Positions 8,124 through 16,192 of a stretch of 64,000 nucleotides of DNA are shown piece by piece (position 1 is the stretch's first letter; the number at the start of each line of letters is the position of its first letter). The stretch is from CAG-964 sp902789345 (GTDB lineage Bacteria; Bacillota; Clostridia; Oscillospirales; Acutalibacteraceae), in the NCBI GenBank assembly GCA_052117325.1, contig JBQKJJ010000005.1. One strand, 5' to 3'. The notes beneath the pieces are model-generated. The model saw only the letters and a list, made by a program, of their open reading frames with translations. It was not told where the DNA came from and ran no database searches. Made by a program: the position numbers and the translations under genes.

Positions 8124-9092
8124 CTATAATTCACCGATTTCCTTTTTTACCTTTTTTTCAAACTTCTTTAAGTCCTTATCCCACTTAGAATAGTTTTTAT
8201 CATTGCTTTTGTCCTTAAAGAGCTTTGTGTTCTTGAGGTAATTACCCATATAGTCGGTTGCCTTTACTGCACCATAGTAGTTTAGATGGTCGCCCTTGTC
8301 CTTTGTGTCTTTTTTCCAGTCTATAGGAATTTCGTCACGAAGCAGGTTCATATCAATGTAGTCTACATCAAGCTCTTTTGCAAGTGCCTCAACGCTGTTA
8401 TGTCGCTGATAATTCCAGTTTTTGGGGCTTGGAGTGCTCAAGAAAATCAACTTTGTGTTATTTTCGTCACAAAATTTTTTAATTTGACGGACATACTTTT
8501 CGTTTCTGGACTGAATAGGGGCGCTAACCTTTGAATATTTCATATAATCCTTTAGCTTAGCCGGCTTAACATCTTTTATAAAGCGGTAGCCCTTGTTTCT
8601 TTCGTTAGAACTATAATCAACCGAAGAATAAAAGTCTTTAAATTGAAGATTTTTCCAACGGTCGTGGTATCTGAATACAGGCATCATATCCTCGATAGTA
8701 TATGTAAGCTCATCTTCAAAATATGTGTCCCGATACATTTCATTTGTTTCAAGGAACACAATTTTTGGACTTTGCTGCTTAAAGATTTTTCTTAAAAATT
8801 CCAAAGAATAAACCAGCTTTTGGTTTGGGGTTGAACAGTCATAAGTGGTTATACCGTATTCTTTCCATATACGCAAGGGGATAAATGCGTGGTAAACCTC
8901 ACTGTCACCCAGAAAAAGTGCGTCTATGCTGTCTTTAGGTTCGCTAAGTACACCGTAAGCGCTTGAATTATGAATACCGTCTGCCTTTGAATTGGATTTC
9001 GGCTGGAATACCAACGAGGATATACACAAAAGCCCTATAAGGATGGCAACAAAAACTACACTGCTTACAATATTTTTTAATATGGTACGCAT
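8124..9092 (-). CDS. DltD-like SGNH acyl-transfer protein
   Basis: Membrane-anchored extracellular protein of the DltD/AlgX type, thought to receive an acyl group from the MBOAT partner and pass it to a surface polymer. One N-terminal helix (about 8-30) anchors it. The catalytic set of the SGNH fold is visible: FLGDSEVYH with Ser64, and KGDHLNYYG with Asp268/His269 near the C-terminus. Its 322 residues are a little short of DltD (about 390-420) and it shares little beyond the motifs, so I do not call it dltD. Last gene of the operon, 12 nt after the MBOAT gene. Confidence 0.82.
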   Translation of the reverse strand: MRTILKNIVSSVVFVAILIGLLCISSLVFQPKSNSKADGIHNSSAYGVLSEPKDSIDALFLGDSEVYHAFIPLRIWKEYGITTYDCSTPNQKLVYSLEFLRKIFKQQSPKIVFLETNEMYRDTYFEDELTYTIEDMMPVFRYHDRWKNLQFKDFYSSVDYSSNERNKGYRFIKDVKPAKLKDYMKYSKVSAPIQSRNEKYVRQIKKFCDENNTKLIFLSTPSPKNWNYQRHNSVEALAKELDVDYIDMNLLRDEIPIDWKKDTKDKGDHLNYYGAVKATDYMGNYLKNTKLFKDKSNDKNYSKWDKDLKKFEKKVKKEIGEL

Positions 9093-9104
9093 ATATTACC
9101 CTCC

Positions 9105-10739
9105 TTAAAAGTTTGCATATATAGGGTCAACAGGCACATAGCCCTTGCCGTATGCTCCGAAAATTACAATAAACATAATCAACGCAAACAAAAGCCCCCA
9201 GCGTATTACTATGTTTTTCTTTTTTAGTGACAGTCTTATATTTATGCCCTTTTCGTTAAGAACACTTATTACAAAAATAATCACAAGTGCCACAGCCACA
9301 ATAATAATATCCTGTACATCTATTTTAAGCTTGTCCATAAGGGTGCTGTCAAGGGTAGAAAAGCTAAAGTCTGTAACCATTTTTCCAAACATAGCCAATC
9401 CGTCTTTTAAGCCCTCGGCTCTGAAGAACAACTCGCCTATTATAACAAGTATAGTTGTACGCACCATTTGCATAGTCCTGTATGCAAAGCAGTAAGCGTT
9501 TATATGCAGCTTTTTATTTGTGGCTGTAACAGCCGGTGAAATAATATTGCCGGCAAGAATAAGGGCAAAGTGGTACATACCAAAAAATATATAGTTCCAT
9601 GCCGAGCCGTGCCACAATCCGTTGCAAAACCATACACAAAACAGCGCCACGCTGCCTGCCAGTAACGGCCCGAAATGGTTGCCCAACCTTTTACGGGCAG
9701 ACGATGTAAGGTTTTTCATTGGTTTTGACATGGTTACAGGGTAAAAAATATAGTCCTTAAACCAAGTACCAAGTGTTATATGCCAACGCTGCCAGAATTC
9801 TGATATTGATTTTGAAAAGAAGGGCCGCTGAAAGTTTTCAGGCATTGTAACACCGAAAATCTGAGCTATACCCATTACTGCGTCCATAGTACCCGAAAAG
9901 TCCATATACAGCTGTATAGTGTAGCACACAGCCGCAATGGCTATTATACCGCCCTGATAGTTGCTGTAGTTACTGAATACCTCTTTAATAAGAGGGTTTA
10001 GCCTGTCTGCAATAACAAGCTTCTTCATAAGTCCAAACAATATACGCTGTGCGCCAAGCTTTAGGTTTTCAAATTCAATCTGCTTAACATTCCACAGTTG
10101 GTCAGCTGTTTGACCGTAGCGACAAATCGGTCCCTCTACTATTTGCGGAAAAAACGACATAAACAAAGCCAGACGGAAAATATTGTCGTCTGCCTTAATA
10201 AGTCCTCTGTAAACATCAAAGAGGTATGAAATTGCCTGTAGGGTAAAGAATGAAATGCCTATAGGCATTATGTAGCTAGGTATATCCAGCTGTAACGGCA
10301 CATTCAGTAGAGTGAAAAGATTATTTACATTTGTTGTGAAAAACGGAGAATACTTTATTACAAGCAAAACGCCTATGTGTATAACGGTGGCAAACAAAAG
10401 TACAAGACGACTTTGGTGAAGAAAAACTTTTTTCAAAGCCTTTCTTTCCTCCTTTGGAGCCGCCTTGACCGCCGCATTACGCTTGCCCTGTATTCTGTCT
10501 AGCCATATGCCGAAATAGTGAACAGACATTATGGTGAGTATTAAATATACTATAAGCTGTCCGCTTACCAGCCAAAAAAATACCATACTTGCAAACAGCA
10601 AGAAATATTTCTTAGTTTTTTGCGGAATAATCGAATATACAATAATGCATATTGGCAGAAAAGCCACAAGAAATATTACCGCAAAGTAGGAGGTCATTGT
10701 GTCGAATCTTCCTGCCATAAGTAATGCGGAAAGGTCCAT
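9105..10739 (-). CDS. MBOAT-family O-acyltransferase (DltB/AlgI type)
   Basis: Polytopic membrane enzyme that moves an acyl group from a carrier across or into the membrane for transfer to an extracellular acceptor. About ten or more hydrophobic helices. The conserved MBOAT residues are visible: FWQRWHITLGTWF (His320) and LWHGSAWNY (His377, the family's invariant His). 544 residues, longer than DltB (about 400) and closer to AlgI-type proteins. GAGGAGG lies just before the ATG at 10739. It is preceded by the carrier-protein gene with 1 nt between, so the two are surely cotranscribed. Confidence 0.9.
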   Translation of the reverse strand: MDLSALLMAGRFDTMTSYFAVIFLVAFLPICIIVYSIIPQKTKKYFLLFASMVFFWLVSGQLIVYLILTIMSVHYFGIWLDRIQGKRNAAVKAAPKEERKALKKVFLHQSRLVLLFATVIHIGVLLVIKYSPFFTTNVNNLFTLLNVPLQLDIPSYIMPIGISFFTLQAISYLFDVYRGLIKADDNIFRLALFMSFFPQIVEGPICRYGQTADQLWNVKQIEFENLKLGAQRILFGLMKKLVIADRLNPLIKEVFSNYSNYQGGIIAIAAVCYTIQLYMDFSGTMDAVMGIAQIFGVTMPENFQRPFFSKSISEFWQRWHITLGTWFKDYIFYPVTMSKPMKNLTSSARKRLGNHFGPLLAGSVALFCVWFCNGLWHGSAWNYIFFGMYHFALILAGNIISPAVTATNKKLHINAYCFAYRTMQMVRTTILVIIGELFFRAEGLKDGLAMFGKMVTDFSFSTLDSTLMDKLKIDVQDIIIVAVALVIIFVISVLNEKGINIRLSLKKKNIVIRWGLLFALIMFIVIFGAYGKGYVPVDPIYANF

Positions 10740-10740
10740 A

Positions 10741-10971
10741 CTAGTCCTCCTCTTGAAGTCTTTCTATCATACTCCACATAGCCTTTACAGAGTTGAAGTT
10801 TTTAGGCACTATTTCCACAGCAGGAACTGTTACATCAAATTCGTCCTCAATTTCTGCAACAAGTGAAATAATTGACAAAGAATCAAGATAATGTCCGTCA
10901 ATTAAATTTTCACAGTTTTCATAGTCAACATCAGGTTTAATGTCCTCTAAAATTTCAATTAGCTCGTCCAT
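10741..10971 (-). CDS. Acyl/aminoacyl carrier protein (DltC-like)
   Basis: A 76-residue phosphopantetheine carrier protein. The attachment Ser is Ser31 in YLDSLSIISLV, followed by the usual acidic helix EIEDEFDVTVP. Its place between the decarboxylase and MBOAT genes says it carries the activated group made by the adenylating enzyme and is not the fatty-acid ACP. The leucine common in DSL motifs is present. The fatty-acid operon in this window has no ACP gene, but recruitment of this one there is unlikely given the operon. Confidence 0.88.
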   Translation of the reverse strand: MDELIEILEDIKPDVDYENCENLIDGHYLDSLSIISLVAEIEDEFDVTVPAVEIVPKNFNSVKAMWSMIERLQEED

Positions 10972-10973
10972 TT

Positions 10974-12149
10974 TTAAATATCCTTTCTGTAATTAGGTTT
11001 GTTTAGTAGGTAGGTTTCATAAGGGTCACGCACGCATACAAGACTGCCGTCGTTCCTTTTAATGTAAACCGCCGGAATATCACGGCTCAAAAACAGGGAT
11101 ATACCCTCTGTCATACAGTATGCTCCCGTATTTTCAAAGCAAATTATATCTCCCACCTCAACTGGCGGCAGTGAAACCTGCTTTGATATAATATCGTTCA
11201 TAGAGCAAAGCGAACCGCAAATGTTCCATATATCGGAATATGGCTGTGTTTCTTTGCCGCATACCGAAAGTATGGGCTGTTTCATAGCCATATGCTGACC
11301 AAAATAAACTATGTGGTGCATACCGCCGTCAACCAGCAGGTAGTTTTCACCTTTATTACACTTTTTGTCAACAATGTGTGTGTAATATTTTCCACAAGAG
11401 GCGGCTATACTTCTGCCAAGCTCCAGTGTGATTTTAGGCTTAGAGGTCATATTTAACAGTAGCTGTGAAAAGCCCCCTATAAGCTCGTCTTCATTTATGC
11501 TGTCCTCTTTAAAATAAGCCGCCGGAAAACCGGGGCCGTACTCAAGCTCTTTAGCTGTGTAGCCATACTTTTCTTTAAGGGTGAGCAACAGCTTGTCAAG
11601 ACGCTCAACTTCTCTTTTCAGCTTTTTAAGGGAGGTTTTCTGTGTTCCCGAAAAAAACTGAATTCCTATTATATCCAAATGTTTATAGCTTTCTCTGTTT
11701 GCAATTATATCCTCAATTTCATTGGCGTTTACTCCAAACTGACTGCCGTTTGTAAGCCTTATAAGAAGCTTCAAATTCTTTTTGTATTTTTCAGACAGAC
11801 CTTTTAAAAGCTGAAATTGATTAATAGACTCTACAGTAAAAATTCTGTTGCACTCTGTGTTTGCAACCATATTATCCATAACCTGCGGGGTTTTATACAC
11901 ACCGGAAATTACCATTTGATTTTCAGGTACATTTAGCAGTCTGCAAATTTCCGCCTCGCCGGGGGAGCAGACCTCAAAACGGTCAACAGTGCCTATAAGC
12001 TCACCTGTAATAAATGTGTTTGCCTTTATTGCATAGCACAAGTCAACAGTTTTCGGCAAAATTCGCCGTAAATAGTCAATTCTGCCCTTAAGCTCGGCAA
12101 CATCAAACACATAAAATGCAGATTTGCACTGCTCTGGCTCAATATTCAT
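10974..12149 (-). CDS. PLP-dependent decarboxylase, fold type III (DAP/ornithine decarboxylase family)
   Basis: Alanine-racemase-fold decarboxylase. The PLP lysine is Lys42 in LCYAIKANT, LEYGPGFPAAYF sits in the barrel, and ICGSLCSMNDI matches the catalytic Cys...Asp segment of DapDC/ODC enzymes at the dimer interface. 391 residues, the usual length. It overlaps the adenylation gene by 4 nt and the carrier gene follows 2 nt later, so it belongs to the activation module. Lysine synthesis is not the likely role in this setting. Relatives such as BtrK decarboxylate an aminoacyl group held on a carrier protein (established for butirosin). The same chemistry here is inference. Confidence 0.88.
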   Translation of the reverse strand: MNIEPEQCKSAFYVFDVAELKGRIDYLRRILPKTVDLCYAIKANTFITGELIGTVDRFEVCSPGEAEICRLLNVPENQMVISGVYKTPQVMDNMVANTECNRIFTVESINQFQLLKGLSEKYKKNLKLLIRLTNGSQFGVNANEIEDIIANRESYKHLDIIGIQFFSGTQKTSLKKLKREVERLDKLLLTLKEKYGYTAKELEYGPGFPAAYFKEDSINEDELIGGFSQLLLNMTSKPKITLELGRSIAASCGKYYTHIVDKKCNKGENYLLVDGGMHHIVYFGQHMAMKQPILSVCGKETQPYSDIWNICGSLCSMNDIISKQVSLPPVEVGDIICFENTGAYCMTEGISLFLSRDIPAVYIKRNDGSLVCVRDPYETYLLNKPNYRKDI

Positions 12150-13666
12150 TTTTTTCTGCCTCCTTTAAGCTCTGCAAGACATTTTCTGTCAATTTTGCCG
12201 TTTTTAGTTAAAGGCATTTGGTCAAGCTTTCTTATTATACCCGGTATCATAAATGCAGGCAGCTTGTCAGACATAGCAGAGTGCAGACTGTCCTTTTCTA
12301 TTGAACCTACATAAAAGCCTTTTAAGCGTGACTTTTTTTCGTCAAATATACAACAGCATTGCTCTACGCCGCATACCGACGACATTTCACGCTCTATTTC
12401 CTCAAGTTCTATGCGGTGTCCCATATATTTTATCTGGAAGTCCTTTCTTCCGCTGAAAACAAGCTCGCCGTTTTCGTTGTATCTTCCTAAATCGCCTGTT
12501 TTATATATTGTTTCCGGATAGCGTGTGTTTAGTGGGTTTTGAACAAAGGCTTTTTCATTTTGCTGTGGTGCACAGTAATATCCAAGTGCAAGGGCAGAAC
12601 CTCGTACACAAATTTCGCCTACTTGTTCTTTTTCCGTTATGCGTTGGTTTTCCTCGTTAAGCAAGAAAACATCTTCGTTAGGAAATGCCTTGCCTATAGG
12701 AATACCGCCTGAATAATCCCGGTTATTATCCAGAATATGGTATGTACAGTTACAGGTTATTTCTGTAGGACCGTACAAATTTACATAAACTGCCTTTGGT
12801 AAATGAGTTTGTAAATTCTTTAGTGCTTTCAGAGGCATTACCTCTCCGCTAAAAAGAATTTTATTAACCGTTTCCGGTGTTTTATAGTCCAGCGCATGAA
12901 AGGTACTAATAAGACAAAGCGCAGACACTGCCCATATCATAGTAGTAACCTTACGACTGCACAAGAAATCTATAAGCTCCGTAGGTGCAGAAAACATATA
13001 TCTGGGTACTACAACCAAGGTTGCGCCCAATTTTAGACTTGAATATATATCCTTTACAGATACATCAAAATCAAAAGGAGCTTGGTTTGCAATTATATCC
13101 TCGTCCGTAATGTTAAATATTCGGGTAAAGTTCTCTATAAAATCAATTACACTGCGGTGGCATACCACTATTCCTTTTGGGGTGCCTGTTGAGCCGGAGG
13201 TAAAGTTTACATAAAGCGGGTCTGTGTCAATTACCCTTCTGCGTATATTCTCCAAGCATTTAGAGTCGGATTTTACAGCTGCAAGCTCCTCTACAGTAAC
13301 TATTGTTTCGCTACTGAATATATCTTTAGCGGCTTCGAAAAGGTTGCGTGAAGTAACAATAACCTTTGGTTTCAGTACAGAAACTATTTGCAGCAGCCGA
13401 TTTTTAGGAAGTTCGTTGTTTAATACAGAATAAAAACCGCCTGCATAGGCAGTTCCCAAAAAGGCCGCAACAGTTTCTGCGTTTTTTTCCATATATATTC
13501 CCACTGCCTCGCCTACATTAATAAGCCCGGAAAGTGCAGTACCTATTGAAGAACTTTTTTCCAGCAGTTGTTGGTATGTAAAGCTGTTGTCAGCGTCTGC
13601 AACAGCACATTTATTAGGAAATTTTTCTGTTGATTGTTCAAGGTAGGACAGAACATTTCGGTTCAT
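12146..13666 (-). CDS. Amino acid adenylating enzyme, DltA-like
   Basis: Stand-alone ANL-family ligase that adenylates an amino acid and loads it on the carrier protein. Visible motifs: P-loop TSGSTGTPKG (156-165), DltA-like NQAPFDFDVSVKDIY (about 194-208), LYGPTEITC (298-305), YKTGDLGRY, GRKDFQIKYMGHRIE and the C-terminal catalytic lysine in LTKNGKIDRK. 506 residues, as for DltA. At the position of DltA's FCGEVLP, whose Cys helps select D-Ala, this protein has FSGEVMP with Ser273, so the substrate may differ. First gene of the operon; GAGGTGTACTA precedes the ATG. Confidence 0.9.
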   Translation of the reverse strand: MNRNVLSYLEQSTEKFPNKCAVADADNSFTYQQLLEKSSSIGTALSGLINVGEAVGIYMEKNAETVAAFLGTAYAGGFYSVLNNELPKNRLLQIVSVLKPKVIVTSRNLFEAAKDIFSSETIVTVEELAAVKSDSKCLENIRRRVIDTDPLYVNFTSGSTGTPKGIVVCHRSVIDFIENFTRIFNITDEDIIANQAPFDFDVSVKDIYSSLKLGATLVVVPRYMFSAPTELIDFLCSRKVTTMIWAVSALCLISTFHALDYKTPETVNKILFSGEVMPLKALKNLQTHLPKAVYVNLYGPTEITCNCTYHILDNNRDYSGGIPIGKAFPNEDVFLLNEENQRITEKEQVGEICVRGSALALGYYCAPQQNEKAFVQNPLNTRYPETIYKTGDLGRYNENGELVFSGRKDFQIKYMGHRIELEEIEREMSSVCGVEQCCCIFDEKKSRLKGFYVGSIEKDSLHSAMSDKLPAFMIPGIIRKLDQMPLTKNGKIDRKCLAELKGGRKK

Positions 13667-13766
13667 TAGTACACCTCTTTTAATTTAAAATATACTCATT
13701 ATTATTTGTTCGATTTATAATCCCATTGTTACTACTAATCCTAATTACACAAAATAAAAAACAACA

Positions 13767-13797
13767 ATTATACTTATGCATTGTACCATAGTGTACA
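13767..13797 (-). promoter_or_regulatory. Likely promoter and inverted repeat before the Dlt-like operon
   Basis: On the minus strand a TATAAT (complement of 13767-13772) lies about 100 nt before the operon's first ATG. No good -35 is present. Instead an inverted repeat TGTAC-CATAGT-GTACA (13782-13797) covers that position, as expected for a promoter that needs an activator. Tentative. Confidence 0.4.
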
Positions 13798-13865
13798 GAA
13801 GTGTTTCCAGCATAAAAGTATGTTAAATTTGTCACAAATTCGTCATAAAAGTAATTGTTTGTAGG

Positions 13866-15110
13866 TTACCGTCTAACAATAGGCAATATTACTTCAAAGA
13901 CTGCACCGTCAATACTGTTATAAGCTATAATTTTACCATTATGCATATGTATTATCTCGGCCGCAAGGGACAAACCAATTCCTGTACCGCCGTTGCTTCC
14001 CTTATAAAAGCGGTCAAAAATATGCGGCAGGTCTTTCTTTTCGACGCCACTGCCATCGTCTACAAATCTTATGGAAACCTTTTTGGATTCAGGCTGGCAT
14101 ATTACTGTAATTTTATTTTTACAGTGCTTTAGTCCGTTTGCAACTATGTTTCTGAAAGCTCTTACCATTTGGTACTCGTCACATTTTACATTCATAGGTT
14201 TATCACAAAACTTAGGTATTATTTCTACACCCTTCATACGCTGAGTTGCCTCCAGGGAACTCAGGCAGTCATACAGCACCTCTCGAATATCCAGAACCGC
14301 AAAATTGAGTTTAAAATAATGAGCGTCAATTTTTGAAACCAGCAGAATTTCCTCTACCAAGCTTGTCATACGGTCGCTTTCCATCATAATTACATCAGCG
14401 GAGTCCTCCGGATCTACAACTCCCATTTTTATACCCTCGGCGTAGCCTTGAATAGCCATAAGGGGAGTTTTCAGCTCGTGCGAGGAGTTTTGGAAAAATC
14501 TTTGCTGTATCTCCTGAGAACGCTCTATCTGAATGCCGAGTCTGTAGCCAATTATGGTCATTATAATTAAAATGCAAAAAAATACAGCCAGTACAACAAA
14601 GGTAAGTGACCGTGCATATTCCACTAAATGGTATATATTTATATACATCAGTACATTGTAATCATAATCACTATTTTCTTCATTAATCCATGTTAAAACA
14701 TAATAACCGTTGTCGGTTTGTAATGTATATATTTCACCCTCGTTTAGATTATTTTCGTTATAGTACTTTTTAAGTTCTGCAATGCTTTTGGTAGATGAAG
14801 ACGGAGTGCGGCTTATAATCACGTTATCTTCACTCTCATTAATATCGTCGTTAATGTATATGTAATAAATGTATGAACTGAAAAAGGAGGTTGGATACTC
14901 AAGGATTTCAACCGTATCATCTTCAGAATCATCTGTGTCGTTATAGTCATTCATGGAATTAATAAAGTTAATTTGATCTACAAGAGCCTCGCCTGCCTCT
15001 TTTTCAAATTGGCGTGGCAGCATTACATTTAAAACTGCACAAAAGGTCAAACACAGGAGAATTATAGATATCCAAATTATAATTAATATTTTAAATTTTA
15101 TGTGCCTCAC
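13866..15110 (-). CDS. Sensor histidine kinase
   Basis: Membrane two-component sensor. Two transmembrane helices (about 8-30 and 168-190) flank a 135-residue extracellular region rich in Asp, Asn, Glu and Tyr. The phosphoacceptor is His211 in NSSHELKTPL. The ATP-binding domain shows NIVANGLKHC (N box), DDGSGVEKKDLPHIFDRFYKG and GTGIGLSLA. 414 residues. Its start lies 2 nt after the response regulator stop, so the pair is one operon. It is encoded immediately upstream of the Dlt-like operon on the same strand and may sense envelope conditions and control it; that link is inference. Confidence 0.92.
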   Translation of the reverse strand: MRHIKFKILIIIWISIILLCLTFCAVLNVMLPRQFEKEAGEALVDQINFINSMNDYNDTDDSEDDTVEILEYPTSFFSSYIYYIYINDDINESEDNVIISRTPSSSTKSIAELKKYYNENNLNEGEIYTLQTDNGYYVLTWINEENSDYDYNVLMYINIYHLVEYARSLTFVVLAVFFCILIIMTIIGYRLGIQIERSQEIQQRFFQNSSHELKTPLMAIQGYAEGIKMGVVDPEDSADVIMMESDRMTSLVEEILLVSKIDAHYFKLNFAVLDIREVLYDCLSSLEATQRMKGVEIIPKFCDKPMNVKCDEYQMVRAFRNIVANGLKHCKNKITVICQPESKKVSIRFVDDGSGVEKKDLPHIFDRFYKGSNGGTGIGLSLAAEIIHMHNGKIIAYNSIDGAVFEVILPIVRR

Positions 15111-15112
15111 AG

Positions 15113-15814
15113 TTAATCCCCCGCAACATTAATTTTATAGCCATAGCCCCATATGGTTTCTACACTGACATTACTGCCGGCCAGTGACAGCTTGCGGCGT
15201 ATTCTGCGCAGGGTTTCGTCGGTTACTCTGGTTTCAACCTGAGTTTCAAAGCCCCATATTTTCTCGAGAAGCTCCTCTTTTGAATAAGCTTTTTCGGTAT
15301 TTTTCAGCATATATGTAAGCATTTTTAACTCGGTTTGGCTAAAGCCTATTGCTTTGCCGTTACAGTAAACCGTGTTAGCCGGAGCGTTAAATTCAAGGTT
15401 GCCCACTGTAAGGCTTTGTGGTTTATCTTCTGTTGCCTTGGGGTTGTTCATATCCATTCTTCTTAGAAGAGAGCGCACACGCATTAGTAAGGTGGTAGGA
15501 CGGAAAGGCTTTGTAAGGTAGTCGTCTCCGCCTATGGTTATGCCTTGAACATAGTCAAACTCTGTATCTTTTGCAGACAGCATAATAATAGGTACATTTG
15601 TAATTTCCCGAAGCTGTTTGCAAATAGTAAGACCGTCTGTGCCCGGCATCATAATATCAAGAATTACCAGCTGAGCAGGCTTTTTAAGGAAAGCCTGCAT
15701 TAACAGATCTCCATTTTCAAAGGCGGAAACGCTGTAACCGTCGCTTTCAAGAAACTTAGTGATAACATCTCTAATATTTTTTTCATCATCTGCAATATAA
15801 ATTGAAGCCTTCAT
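15113..15814 (-). CDS. OmpR/PhoB-family response regulator
   Basis: Receiver domain with the acidic pair in ADDEKNIRD, phosphorylation site Asp53 in LVILDIMMPGTDG, conserved Ser/Thr in MLSAKD and Lys in LTKPFRP. After a short linker the C-terminal winged helix is of OmpR type (LTVGNLEF... and RVTDETLRRIRRKL, with WGYGYKI at the end). 233 residues, standard. Partner of the kinase just downstream. A minus-strand TATAAT lies about 40 nt before the start codon (complement of 15855-15860). Confidence 0.94.
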   Translation of the reverse strand: MKASIYIADDEKNIRDVITKFLESDGYSVSAFENGDLLMQAFLKKPAQLVILDIMMPGTDGLTICKQLREITNVPIIMLSAKDTEFDYVQGITIGGDDYLTKPFRPTTLLMRVRSLLRRMDMNNPKATEDKPQSLTVGNLEFNAPANTVYCNGKAIGFSQTELKMLTYMLKNTEKAYSKEELLEKIWGFETQVETRVTDETLRRIRRKLSLAGSNVSVETIWGYGYKINVAGD

Positions 15815-16192
15815 ACATAGTTCCCCTTAAACTACATAAATATTTTACCAGTCTATTATAGCAAAGTTATGGTAATAAATCCAATTAATTAAGGGAATTT
15901 GTCACATATTTGCCTGTAGTTTATGTAATTAGTATGTTATTTTCTATAACTTACTCATAAAACAAAAGTTCAATAATTTAAGAAATGTATTAATTGAATT
16001 AATTGACATAGTTCAACTAGTATAATTAATAATATAAACTATTTTTCTACATATGTCAACATATTTCGTGCTTTAACGCGGGAGGGGAAAAGTAGGCAAA
16101 AACAGGGGATAGGTGCCAATGTCGCTTGTTCTTAAATAAAAAAGACTTCACCATAAAAGGTGAAGTCTTTTAGAATGTACTGTATATAAAAA
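15815..16192. other. Intergenic region between response regulator and lysC terminator
   Basis: It contains the response regulator promoter (minus strand) and an AT-rich palindromic patch (TAGTTCAACTA near 16009-16019) next to plus-strand promoter-like hexamers (TTGACA at 16003, TATAAT at 16021, poorly spaced). A purine-rich segment follows at 16078-16112, then the lysC terminator. No protein frame is convincing. Confidence 0.5.
16134..16172 (-). terminator. Terminator of lysC
   Basis: AAGACTTCACC (16142-16152) pairs with GGTGAAGTCTT (16159-16169) around ATAAAA. On the minus strand it is followed by TTTTTTA. It lies 21 nt after the lysC stop. Confidence 0.88.
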
